Assembly: GCA_039972875.1 (NCBI GenBank)
Contig: JBDWMA010000055.1
Location: forward strand, 1 to 64,000
Length of the DNA stretch: 64,000 bases
Reading direction: 5' to 3'
From: Pseudoruegeria sp039972875
GTDB lineage: Bacteria; Pseudomonadota; Alphaproteobacteria; Rhodobacterales; Rhodobacteraceae
Shown here: positions 43,929 through 51,885 of the stretch, in pieces
Numbering within the stretch: the stretch's first letter is position 1
How the letters are laid out: the number at the start of each line of letters is the position of its first letter
Made by a program: the position numbers and the translations under genes
Notes under the pieces: model-generated
Databases searched by the model: none
What the model was told of the DNA's origin: nothing
What the model saw: only the letters and a program-made list of their open reading frames with translations

Positions 43929-45026
43929 ATGACCATAGAGGACGAGAAACCGACGTCGTCACACTCTGATGCAGGTGATACTTCTCGGGGCGACGAGAGA
44001 GATCAAGAAAAAGGCGATGGCATCGCCCTGCCCTCTCATGTTGCAGGCTCGGGCACCCTCGATCGCCTTGCCGATACCGCGCGCGATTACGCCAAGGCCG
44101 CCACAGCCGAAAACACCAACAAGGCTTACGCGGCCGACTGGAAACACTTTGGGCGATGGTGCCGGATCAAGGGTTTGGATCTCCTGCCCCCCTCTCCCGA
44201 AATGGTTGGTCTCTATCTGGCGGACTTGGCAGCACCCGTTGGCAAGGCTCCGGCAATCACCGTCTCGACAATTGAGCGCCGCCTGTCTGGCCTTGCCTGG
44301 CACTACCAGCAGCGCGGTTTCACACTTGACCGCAAGAACCGCCACATCGTCACCGTGCTGGCCGGGATCAAACGCAAACATGGCAAGCCGCCGGTGCAGA
44401 AGGAAGCGATTCTGCGCGACGATATCCTCGCCATGGTGGCCACCCTGCCCCAAGACCTACGGGGGCTAAGAGATCGGGCAATCCTGCTCATCGGATACGC
44501 GGGAGGGTTGCGGCGTTCCGAGATCGTCAGCCTGGATGTCTACAAAGACGACACTCCGGATTCAGGCGGCTGGGTAGATATTACCGACGAAGGGGCCCTG
44601 CTGACGCTGAATGCCAAGACCGGCTGGCGCGAGGTTGAGATTGGCCGGGGATCAAGCAACCAAACCTGCCCCGTTCATGCCCTTGAGAGGTGGTTGCATT
44701 TTGCCAGGATCGATTTTGGGCCTCTGTTCGTACGCACCTCTCGTGATGGCAAGAAAGCCCTTCCCGCAAGGCTATCGGATAAGCACGTCGTGCGCCTCAT
44801 TAAGCAAACCGTGTTAGACGCCGGTATCCGCTCAGACCTGCCTGAAAAAAGACGATTGGCGCTATTCTCGGGTCACTCGTTGCGCGCCGGCCTCGCGAGT
44901 TCTGCCGAAGTTGACGAACGCTATGTCCAGAAACACCTCGGCCATGCTTCAGCCGAGATGACACGCAAATATCAGCGCCGTCGGGATCGGTTCCGGATCA
45001 ATCTGACCAAGGCGGCAGGTCTCTGA
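43929..45026 (+). CDS. tyrosine site-specific recombinase
   Basis: A 365-residue phage-integrase-family enzyme. The N-terminal SAM-like domain reads ATAENTNKAYAADWKHFGRW. The catalytic residues are visible as Arg in GYAGGLRRSEIVSLD, His-x-x-Arg in FSGHSLRAGLASSA, His in HLGHASAEMTRKYQ and Tyr in the same segment (KYQRR). It is likely to resolve plasmid multimers or move the plasmid. It is divergent from the DUF1403-scpB pair and convergent with higBA, so it is transcribed alone. Confidence 0.9.
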   Translation: MTIEDEKPTSSHSDAGDTSRGDERDQEKGDGIALPSHVAGSGTLDRLADTARDYAKAATAENTNKAYAADWKHFGRWCRIKGLDLLPPSPEMVGLYLADLAAPVGKAPAITVSTIERRLSGLAWHYQQRGFTLDRKNRHIVTVLAGIKRKHGKPPVQKEAILRDDILAMVATLPQDLRGLRDRAILLIGYAGGLRRSEIVSLDVYKDDTPDSGGWVDITDEGALLTLNAKTGWREVEIGRGSSNQTCPVHALERWLHFARIDFGPLFVRTSRDGKKALPARLSDKHVVRLIKQTVLDAGIRSDLPEKRRLALFSGHSLRAGLASSAEVDERYVQKHLGHASAEMTRKYQRRRDRFRINLTKAAGL

Positions 45027-45039
45027 CGCTCTTGCCCTA

Positions 45040-45342
45040 TCAAGCCACCGCTTTCAGTTTTTGAACCTTGATGTCATCTTCATACTGCCGCGCTTGCGCC
45101 AATTCATAACTCGTCTGCATGCGAAGAAGAGTATCCGCCTTGACACCAAAGGCCTTCTCGAAGCGGATCGCCATCTCTGCGGACAATCCCGCATTGCCAT
45201 TGAGCAAGCTGCTCACAGCCTGCCGGGATACACCGAAATGATCGGCCAGATCCTTGACACTGATCGACGCCGGTTCGACAATTTCTGTCTTAAGCCAGTC
45301 GCCAACATGGACCGTCAAAGACGGGTGCATCTCAAGAGCCAT
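45040..45342 (-). CDS. higA: HigA-family antitoxin
   Basis: A 100-residue XRE-type HTH protein (SVKDLADHFGVSRQAVSSLL, then NGNAGLSAEMAIRFEKAFG, residues about 28-70), the typical VapI/HigA antitoxin layout. It binds and neutralises HigB and represses the pair. The toxin gene lies upstream and overlaps by 11 bases, the toxin-first order characteristic of higBA. Confidence 0.88.
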   Translation of the reverse strand: MALEMHPSLTVHVGDWLKTEIVEPASISVKDLADHFGVSRQAVSSLLNGNAGLSAEMAIRFEKAFGVKADTLLRMQTSYELAQARQYEDDIKVQKLKAVA

Positions 45343-45622
45343 GATAATCCTCCAGTTCCATGTCTGTCAGAGCACCTTCGTCGTTCAACCGAAACGTCAT
45401 CCGCCAGTTCTTTGTTACAGTCATCGACCAGGTTCCCTTCCGATCACCGGTCAATTGGTGAAGGCCGTAGTTTGGCGGCGTTCCGAGTTCTTCAAGGTCG
45501 GCTGCCGCGTCAATGAACGCGAGCATCTTTCCAAGCCTGCCCGTGTCACCCACCAGACCTTTCGGATTCCCTGTTTCAAAGAACCGCCGTAGACCCTTGT
45601 GGCCGATGTTCTCAATTTTCAT
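45332..45622 (-). CDS. higB: HigB-family (RelE/ParE fold) toxin
   Basis: A 96-residue toxin of the HigB type, opening KIENIGHKGLRRFFETGNPK and ending with the fold's DWRMTFRLND-like segment (WSMTVTKNWRMTFRLN). HigB toxins cut ribosome-bound mRNA. With HigA it forms an addiction module beside repC, which helps keep the replicon. No damage to the frame was seen. Confidence 0.87.
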   Translation of the reverse strand: MKIENIGHKGLRRFFETGNPKGLVGDTGRLGKMLAFIDAAADLEELGTPPNYGLHQLTGDRKGTWSMTVTKNWRMTFRLNDEGALTDMELEDYHGS

Positions 45623-45673
45623 CGTCTTACCTATCTTGCCAAACAGCGAGTGTCAAGCGTCACGTGTCGCATG

Positions 45674-46984
45674 TCACGCCCTGACTTCGCTCAATCGACC
45701 ATAGAAACTGCGATCAAGGTGCAACTCACCGGCCTGAGCCTTTTGAATCATACCCCGCAGATATCCGCCCGGCGAGGAAACCTCCCCCAACGCATGCTTA
45801 TCGTAGATCAGAGCGACCGCGGCGGCCGCAACTTCAGCCCCAAGTGCCCTCTGCGCTGTGTTCCAAGCGTGTTCTGAGATGCCGACCATCGGTCTGATCT
45901 TGGCTGCAGCCCTGTGCACGCCATTCCAATCACGGATGTAACCCTCCATACCCCGCGCCATCTCGCCAAAATGTGGACAGGTCAGCATCAGCATCGGAAT
46001 ATCGATGTCAGATCGCCGCCTGTTTGTGTGAGTGCTCCAATCGCCATCAAGATCCACGTCTTCCGGTTTCTCTACCTGCTCTACCGGTGGACTTTCTGGC
46101 CCAACGCCCGCCGCGTGCTGTTTTTCTGAGCTATTACTAATTACAGGTTTAGGTTCAATAGTAGTTAGTATGTGGGGTTCACCAGTGAACTCCCTGGGGT
46201 TCATATTTTGGGAATATGTGACAGCAATAGTTTCTGTTGAACCCTCCTGTGGATGCGATCTTGCGTCCGTTTCTTGCGGCCAGTCAAACGCTGCCTCGAA
46301 AGCCGCTTCTACGCGCTCTTGTAGCGCTTTGAACCAATCAACGATGTTGACCAGCTTATCAGGGCCTGTAGCGCGTTTAGGGAGTCGCTCCAGCATCAGA
46401 ACAAATTCAGCCTGTAGCTCTCGCCACGGGCCTTTGAGATGGCTCTCCAGGGCTTTCTCGATCTTCGCGCGGATCACACGGCGCGTCACGGTGATTGTGT
46501 TGCGAAGTGACTTGCAGACCTGGCGCTCTTCGAGGATCTGAACGTGAAGCGCTTCGAACTCTGCTGTGCGCGCCGCCATAGGGGCGAGATCAAAGCCGTA
46601 GGCTTCCACGATGACCCCCTCATGATCCCTGTATCCATAACGTTTGCCATTCGGACTGTCTTTAAACGCGATGAGGCCCGCTTCGCAAAGCCGGCGTGCA
46701 TGGCGTTTCAATGTCGCAAGGGAAAACCCTGTCTGCTCCATCAGGAAGTTGTTGGAGGCCCATACGATCGGCCGCCTGCCCTGCTCCCAGTCCTGTGGCT
46801 GCGTGACAGCTCCGAATGTATCCAAAAGCAGCAGGTCCTGAGACTTCAGTCCGATCGCAGCCGCGATCTTCTTTGCGGCAACAATAGCCTGTGATTTGGG
46901 TATAGATAGCCGTTCACCGGCTTGTGCGTGCTTTTCAGCGGCGACAAGGCCCGGTGTTGGCTTGCGCCAACCTGTATGTTTCAT
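45674..46984 (-). CDS. repC: replication initiator RepC
   Basis: A 436-residue RepC of the repABC class. The N-terminal DNA-binding half (AAIGLKSQDLLLLDTFGAVT, FLMEQTGFSLATLKRHARRL, FKDSPNGKRYGYRD) is well conserved, followed by a variable linker and a C-terminal winged helix (MRGMIQKAQAGELHLDRS). RepC starts replication from an origin inside its own gene. It is separated from repB by a 240-bp space that carries the antisense regulator. Confidence 0.93.
   Translation of the reverse strand: MKHTGWRKPTPGLVAAEKHAQAGERLSIPKSQAIVAAKKIAAAIGLKSQDLLLLDTFGAVTQPQDWEQGRRPIVWASNNFLMEQTGFSLATLKRHARRLCEAGLIAFKDSPNGKRYGYRDHEGVIVEAYGFDLAPMAARTAEFEALHVQILEERQVCKSLRNTITVTRRVIRAKIEKALESHLKGPWRELQAEFVLMLERLPKRATGPDKLVNIVDWFKALQERVEAAFEAAFDWPQETDARSHPQEGSTETIAVTYSQNMNPREFTGEPHILTTIEPKPVISNSSEKQHAAGVGPESPPVEQVEKPEDVDLDGDWSTHTNRRRSDIDIPMLMLTCPHFGEMARGMEGYIRDWNGVHRAAAKIRPMVGISEHAWNTAQRALGAEVAAAAVALIYDKHALGEVSSPGGYLRGMIQKAQAGELHLDRSFYGRLSEVRA
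46121..46190. other. AT-rich patch in repC, candidate oriV
   Basis: An AT-rich stretch inside repC (about 46121-46175) is followed by the inverted repeat GTTCAC-CA-GTGAAC (46177-46190). In repABC plasmids the origin lies within repC at an AT-rich part of the variable linker, which is where this is. The position is an inference. Confidence 0.5.
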
Positions 46985-47053
46985 GAGTGTTGTTAAACCT
47001 CCATCAGTTGAATGAAGGCAAAAGGGTCCCGTTCACCAAATCGGTGTTGTTTC

Positions 47054-47082
47054 GTTGACTTCGTTTCGCGGGAGAGTTATCT
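47054..47082 (+). promoter_or_regulatory. sigma70-type promoter of antisense RNA
   Basis: TTGACT (47054-47059) and TATCTA (47077-47082) with a 17-base spacer, on the strand opposite to repBC. It is the best promoter match found in the repB-repC space and should start transcription near 47089. Confidence 0.65.
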
Positions 47083-47088
47083 AAGTCT

Positions 47089-47141
47089 TGCAACAGAAAT
47101 TAGACGAGCTCTCAGGCCGCGAGGTTTGGGGGCTTTTCTTT
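47089..47141 (+). ncRNA. counter-transcribed RNA of repABC (incA type)
   Basis: Between repB and repC, antisense to the repC leader, a short RNA of about 53 bases is predicted from a consensus promoter to a terminator: AGCTCTC (47106-47112) pairs with GGGGGCT (47127-47133), with G-U pairs, followed by TTTTCTTTT (47133-47141). repABC plasmids encode a ctRNA of about this size here that blocks repC expression and sets copy number and incompatibility. Ends are estimated to a few bases. Confidence 0.6.
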
Positions 47142-47224
47142 TGCCGTTAGATCACGTGATGTTCCTTTCTGCTCTTACCTCAATAAAGGTCGAGCGCCCT
47201 TTCCTATCGTTGCAGGTGAGCGTT

Positions 47225-48268
47225 TCATTTCTTCGACCCATGTTCTTGTAGATAAGCTGCGATCATGTCGCCTAAGCCCTCTAGGCTGTGCTTATCCAAA
47301 TCTATTCCCGCAGCGCTGACCGATAGCTTTCCACCTTGTGATGAAACAGAAAGCTTCTCTCGTCCGAACTTGCGTATGATTGTTAACTTCTTCGTCTTGG
47401 CGGTACCTTTAGCCGTCTTAACCGGACCCTTTATGAGTTCAGCAACAACTTTCTCAAGCTCTCGATGACTAAGCGCATACACATTCTTGCACGCGTGCAA
47501 GATTTCATCGCGTGCCTTAAACACCGCCTTCCCTCTCGAAACGTGGCTTTCGTGCACACCGATGATGCTCGCAAAACTAACAGCGGTTACTTTCTTGTCA
47601 GGGTTCGAAGCTTCATAACGATCAAACATCTGGCCAACTGATAGAAGGCGCTCGAAAGCACCGAGGTTTTCGCGCTCTTCATTTTCTCGGAAGCGCATAA
47701 ACAGCATCTCAAACTGATCGTCTGAAACCCCTCTCTTCTCCGGCGACGCCAAAATGGCCCTGACAGGCCGACCGAGCTTCTGAGCAATGGCATGCCGTCT
47801 GCGTCCAGTGATTAGAAAAAATGGAACGCCAGCACAGTTCTCTGGATCTAGCGGATCGGGTTGCCAGTTTGGATCGACGGGCCAGATCTGAATTGGTGTG
47901 TCTTGACCATTTTGTTCAATGCTCTCGAGCAGAGAGTTGAAAGCATCCTGATCTATCCAATCATCTCGTCTATCCGTCCCAATCTCATCTTTGATTTGGG
48001 TAGGATCAAGTTCCAGCTCATGCTTTCCTTGTAGAATATGACCTACGATCTGCGCACGTTTCTCATTCAGAAGGACCTGAGTGTCACTGAGTGCTCCCGC
48101 TTTCCAAGCGCTGCCTGAGCCGCCCATCCTAGGTTTCAAACCAGTGGAAGGCGCAGGCGAGATGGTCCTAGCGTCCTGCGTAGGCTCACTTACGACGTCT
48201 TTAGGTGGGGCGTCAGCGGTTTCAGATGATTTCTTGCGTAAAACAGAGCTGCTGATCGAACGCTTCAT
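47225..48268 (-). CDS. repB: partition protein RepB
   Basis: A 347-residue ParB-type protein. The nuclease-like ParB domain has PIQIWPVDPN and FFLITGRRRHAIAQKLGRPV (arginine patch), and the HTH SFASIIGVHESHVSRGKAVF follows. It should bind the CTTGCACGCGTGCAAG sites, one of which lies in its own gene at 47485-47502. The ATG overlaps the repA stop by four bases. Confidence 0.92.
   Translation of the reverse strand: MKRSISSSVLRKKSSETADAPPKDVVSEPTQDARTISPAPSTGLKPRMGGSGSAWKAGALSDTQVLLNEKRAQIVGHILQGKHELELDPTQIKDEIGTDRRDDWIDQDAFNSLLESIEQNGQDTPIQIWPVDPNWQPDPLDPENCAGVPFFLITGRRRHAIAQKLGRPVRAILASPEKRGVSDDQFEMLFMRFRENEERENLGAFERLLSVGQMFDRYEASNPDKKVTAVSFASIIGVHESHVSRGKAVFKARDEILHACKNVYALSHRELEKVVAELIKGPVKTAKGTAKTKKLTIIRKFGREKLSVSSQGGKLSVSAAGIDLDKHSLEGLGDMIAAYLQEHGSKK
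47485..47502. repeat. parS-like palindrome, copy 1 (in repB)
   Basis: TCTTGCACGCGTGCAAGA, an 18-bp perfect palindrome inside repB. The same 18 bases occur at 49759 and 49918. The repeats and their place around repAB mark them as RepB binding sites for partition; binding itself is inferred. Confidence 0.75.
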
Positions 48269-49620
48269 TCTGCATCCTCTCCAAAGTCATAAAAGTCTTC
48301 CATCCAAGCGTCTGCATAACCTCTTTCCAAACCGGGCCACAGACGTGAAACCAACGCATCGTTCACAGCATCAGCGTTGTCGATAAAACGATTGATGCCT
48401 TTCTTCTTGCCGGGGGTATCTGGCTCATACTCATAGACTGATTGGTAGACGTCAGAGGCATTAGAGATGGCGTCTGAACGCAAATAGAATACGGGAAGCA
48501 CTTCGTCCGGACAGTTTTCCAGCAGGTTGCTCACCTGTTTTAAATCCTGCTCATTCGTTCTTTGGACTATGGTTGGCAGCAACATGTTTGCACCTGCGCC
48601 GATATCTAATCGCTCATTCGCGAATATGTGACGCAACATAGTCAGCAGTCCCGTGACAAATGTTGAAAGGGTTGCGATGTCGAACCCCTTCATCGTTTGA
48701 GGAATGATAAGCGAAGAAGACGCTATGACGTTATTGAGTTGGAAAAGAGTAAGAGCAGGCTGATAGTCAATGATGATGCAATCAAGCGTCTCGACGAGGG
48801 CTGCATCGAGTTTTGATTTATCTACTTTCCCACCACTCAATAGCTCGTTGGGTTTAGTGACTGGGACATGCCCCACACGCCAACGATCAATTGCATCTTT
48901 CAGAAATCGATAAAACCGTTTACCTGGAATATCCGCGCGCAGAATTCTTGCAATCTGGATTTCGCCCTCAGACGTTTCACCGTGAGCTGGCAGCAATCGC
49001 ACGCCCGGCCACGAAGTCTTCTTGAAGAATGTGTCAAGCGTCGGCGCATCGTAGTCCGTGAACGGTTGCTCTTCGGTTGTCTGAAACAGGCCCGCAAAAT
49101 CCACCATGGTTGGAGTGTTCTCATCCGGCATGGTCGGCATCTCTTCGCCACCTACAAAATACAGCGTTATTGTACTTTGGGGGTCTGCATCCATGATACC
49201 CACACGCATGCCGTAATGCAGGCTGAGATACTGTGCGAAGTGCGCTGCTGAAAGTGACTTGGCAGTGCCACCTTTCTGGCTGGCAAAAGAAATAACCGGC
49301 AGAGGATCTTCGGGCTTGCGCCATGCGAGATACTCGTAAGGGCGTTTACCCGTACCTGCCAATAGCGCGCGAATGTGCATCAGCTCCTTAAGAGTGAAGA
49401 CCCGCTCTCTACCCACGTATTGTCCAGCCGGGAAATCTTCATGATCTTTCGCCAGCTTTGTGAGATGCTGATGACTAACATTGAGAAACCGTGCACACTG
49501 ACGCATTGACCAAGAGCGCTTGATGCGATCTCGCATCGTGAGCTCTTTGTTGACAGACACCATGGTCTTATCGAGCCCTCTGGAGAGCTCTTGCAAAAAC
49601 TGTTCTAGATTACCGCTCAT
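48265..49620 (-). CDS. repA: partition ATPase RepA
   Basis: A 451-residue ParA-type ATPase from the ATG at 49620 (MSGNLEQFLQ), where GCGGAA precedes; the frame extends to 49752. The N-terminal HTH reads SMRQCARFLNVSHQHLTKLA, as in repABC RepA proteins, which repress their own operon. The deviant Walker A is KGGTAKS (residues about 116-122), with MDADPQST downstream. The C-terminal part has the family's LPTIVQRTNEQDLKQVSNLL. It is the first gene of the repABC operon. Confidence 0.92.
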   Translation of the reverse strand: MSGNLEQFLQELSRGLDKTMVSVNKELTMRDRIKRSWSMRQCARFLNVSHQHLTKLAKDHEDFPAGQYVGRERVFTLKELMHIRALLAGTGKRPYEYLAWRKPEDPLPVISFASQKGGTAKSLSAAHFAQYLSLHYGMRVGIMDADPQSTITLYFVGGEEMPTMPDENTPTMVDFAGLFQTTEEQPFTDYDAPTLDTFFKKTSWPGVRLLPAHGETSEGEIQIARILRADIPGKRFYRFLKDAIDRWRVGHVPVTKPNELLSGGKVDKSKLDAALVETLDCIIIDYQPALTLFQLNNVIASSSLIIPQTMKGFDIATLSTFVTGLLTMLRHIFANERLDIGAGANMLLPTIVQRTNEQDLKQVSNLLENCPDEVLPVFYLRSDAISNASDVYQSVYEYEPDTPGKKKGINRFIDNADAVNDALVSRLWPGLERGYADAWMEDFYDFGEDAE

Positions 49621-49758
49621 GTCGTATTCCGCTTTTCCGATTCTCTTATGGATTCGGCTCGCACATGAACTAGCACGTTTTTCGGTGATTTGTACAGATA
49701 CCGTACGCACATCGTAATTTCGCGCACGTTTTGAAGCTGTATACGACGCCATCGACCA

Positions 49759-49776
49759 TCTTGCACGCGTGCAAGA
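49759..49776. repeat. parS-like palindrome, copy 2
   Basis: The same 18-bp palindrome as in repB; here it extends to 20 perfect bases (49758-49777). It is 138 bases upstream of the repA ATG used here, so RepB or RepA binding could also act on the operon promoter. Confidence 0.75.
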
Positions 49777-49896
49777 TTTCGAAATTCCTAACCTTCCACT
49801 GACGTCAGATCACTTCAAACGATAACAGTGCCACTCACGAATGGAAGTATTTTTCATGCAGAACAAACGATGTTCAATGCGAATTGCCGTCCGGCA

Positions 49897-50205
49897 TTAT
49901 TGCTGATGCACCGTCAATCTTGCACGCGTGCAAGAAACTAAGATTATACATTGTTCGCCTTGCTGGCTGTTGGGGTGATTGAAATCACCTTGCAAGGCAA
50001 CAGACCCATGGTCCACCACCGGGCGCAGTCGGGTATAAGACACAGCCAGACGAAACGCTTCAGCCAGCTTTGACCTGAACAAGCGCGCAACGTTCTCCAA
50101 CGAGGCTGAGCCTCCCCCTTTGAAGTGGTCAGCCGCATACATCGCGGCGACATCCTTGACGCCTACACTTACGCGCACCGTCTCAAAAAAACTCAGCGGT
50201 CTCAC
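49897..50205 (-). CDS. hypothetical small protein upstream of repA
   Basis: A 102-codon ORF with the N-terminal part FFETVRVSVGVKDVAAMYAA and no recognisable family. Its last 15 codons run through the third parS copy (SCTRAR from the palindrome), which argues either that the real stop lies elsewhere or that this is not a gene. The rest of the 540-base space between repA and the Rieske gene shows no other coding signal. Confidence 0.3.
   Translation of the reverse strand: MRPLSFFETVRVSVGVKDVAAMYAADHFKGGGSASLENVARLFRSKLAEAFRLAVSYTRLRPVVDHGSVALQGDFNHPNSQQGEQCIILVSCTRARLTVHQQ
49918..49935. repeat. parS-like palindrome, copy 3
   Basis: Third exact copy of TCTTGCACGCGTGCAAGA, 159 bases from copy 2. 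No further copy was noticed elsewhere in the window. Confidence 0.75.
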
Positions 50206-50292
50206 GCCTTACGCATACATTTGCAAAAACTGGACTTCCGAGCAGGATCGATTCATCTTAAATCCGATCCACCAGATGCCGGGGCTGAACAC

Positions 50293-51330
50293 CTAGGCTT
50301 CCTGATTTGAGTTTTCTTCTGCTGCAATCAGTTTTTGCAACCGCCTGCGGAACAGCAACGGTCCTGCATCAATTGCGATATCTACGTTTCGGGTGATCTT
50401 ATCTCTCATGCCCTTTTGGACTTCGACCAAAATCTCGCGATCTTCGTTGAAGGCGTGCATGACCGACTCGCTCATGTAATTGGACACTTCCTCATCATTG
50501 GGGCTCACATTGCGAACCTGAAACCAAAAATAGCGCGTGGTATCCTCATCGATAGGGGTCATGAAGTTATAACTGTCCATCTGGAAATACTGACCTTCGG
50601 GCAGGTTATTTGCATCGCCGCCCGATCCAGCGGGGACAAAGATCGCCTTGATGTAGGCCAGTGAAGGATAGCGGACTTCGTAGTGCTGTTCGCGGTCACA
50701 ATTGCCCTCGAACGGGACCAGGCGTTTATAAAACGGGGCTACCTCAGTGTCATACATCCAGCGCGATACGATCACCCCGTTGTCGGTTCCGGTGATGGTG
50801 AGCGGTTCCTCTTCGCAAGCGGCGGTGCCGAACGAGGACTGGTGAACCCATGCAACATGGCTGGGATCAAGAAGGTTGTCGGTAATATAAAGGTAGTTAC
50901 AAGCGAACGGAATTGCGTCACCTCGATTGATGCCCCATTCAGGATCATCAAAATGTTCGATATGGAAAATCTTGTCAGGGTCAGCCAAGGCAGGATCGCC
51001 CATCCATATCCATACGAGATCGTAGCGGCTTACCACAGGGTATGAATGTACATTTGTCGCGGCCGGAATGCGATCCTGGCCGGGAACGCGTACGCATGTT
51101 CCCGTGCAATCAAACGTCAGGCCGTGATAGCCACATTCGATGTGGTCACCTTTGATGCGACCTTTGGAAAGGGGCAATTTGCGATGAGGGCAGGCGTCCA
51201 TCAGGGCGATGGGTTCACCAGCTTGGCTGCGGAAAACGACAATCTTCTCACCAAGGACTTTGATCTGTTTTGGCTCACGGGTGACTTCGGTATCCCATGC
51301 AGCGACATACCATGTGTTTCTGAGATACAT
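50293..51330 (-). CDS. Rieske-type oxygenase (VanA-like)
   Basis: A 345-residue Rieske non-haem iron oxygenase. The [2Fe-2S] ligands are C47/H49 (CPHRK) and C66/H69 (CGYHG). The mononuclear iron site is DNLLDPSHVAWVHQ with H158 and H163 plus a nearby Asp. Length and order resemble vanillate O-demethylase and other demethylating oxygenases. No ferredoxin reductase gene is nearby in the window, so electrons come from elsewhere. It is the last gene of the sox-type operon, starting three bases after the gamma-like gene's end. Role: likely O- or N-demethylation or hydroxylation of the shared substrate. Confidence 0.9.
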   Translation of the reverse strand: MYLRNTWYVAAWDTEVTREPKQIKVLGEKIVVFRSQAGEPIALMDACPHRKLPLSKGRIKGDHIECGYHGLTFDCTGTCVRVPGQDRIPAATNVHSYPVVSRYDLVWIWMGDPALADPDKIFHIEHFDDPEWGINRGDAIPFACNYLYITDNLLDPSHVAWVHQSSFGTAACEEEPLTITGTDNGVIVSRWMYDTEVAPFYKRLVPFEGNCDREQHYEVRYPSLAYIKAIFVPAGSGGDANNLPEGQYFQMDSYNFMTPIDEDTTRYFWFQVRNVSPNDEEVSNYMSESVMHAFNEDREILVEVQKGMRDKITRNVDIAIDAGPLLFRRRLQKLIAAEENSNQEA

Positions 51331-51333
51331 TTT

Positions 51334-51885
51334 CTATCCTCTTCTGTTGGGGGCAGTGGGGGCCACCGAACGTAGATTTTGCGTTGAATTTGTCGGGTCA
51401 TGGCGCAGCGCTAAACTGCGCATGTGGTCGCAGAACGATTGCGCCAAACTGCGGGCCACCACGATATGGATGTCGCGTGTACTTTCCCACCACAAGACCG
51501 CAGAATAATGCCCAATTTGAGTGCGCACGACACGGGCACTGCGCACGGCGGCATCATGCAGATCGGTCGTACAATAGTTCGCCAGAAAATGCAGGGCCTC
51601 GACGCCTCTAAGGCGCATGTGCGTTTGCGCATCACTGATATCGACGCAACTGTGCCCGCTTTGCGGAGGTGTGCCCGAGACCCAAAGGGTTTCAGGCCAT
51701 AACCGCAGCCAGATACCCTGAGGCCCGGAAATGCGTTGGCCAAATGGAACCAATTCATCAAGGTCCGATGAAGGGATATGCACAGCACTTAAAGGGATGA
51801 ATTCTTCGTCTAACCGGAGCCCTAGAGGGCCAGTCAGGTAACCATCAGCATCAGTTGCAGATGTGCGGCGTAAGACATCATGCAT
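51334..51885 (-). CDS. soxG: sarcosine oxidase gamma-subunit-like (SoxG)
   Basis: A 183-residue protein in the position and size of SoxG. It carries gamma-like pieces such as GIWLRLWPETLWVSG and LANYCTTDLHDAAVRSARVV, where the typical protein has aRTxxGHxxVxLWR. The ATG at 51885 overlaps the alpha gene stop by eight bases. The longer reading to 51981 only extends into the alpha gene. With SoxB, SoxD and SoxA it completes the heterotetramer. Confidence 0.82.
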   Translation of the reverse strand: MHDVLRRTSATDADGYLTGPLGLRLDEEFIPLSAVHIPSSDLDELVPFGQRISGPQGIWLRLWPETLWVSGTPPQSGHSCVDISDAQTHMRLRGVEALHFLANYCTTDLHDAAVRSARVVRTQIGHYSAVLWWESTRDIHIVVARSLAQSFCDHMRSLALRHDPTNSTQNLRSVAPTAPNRRG

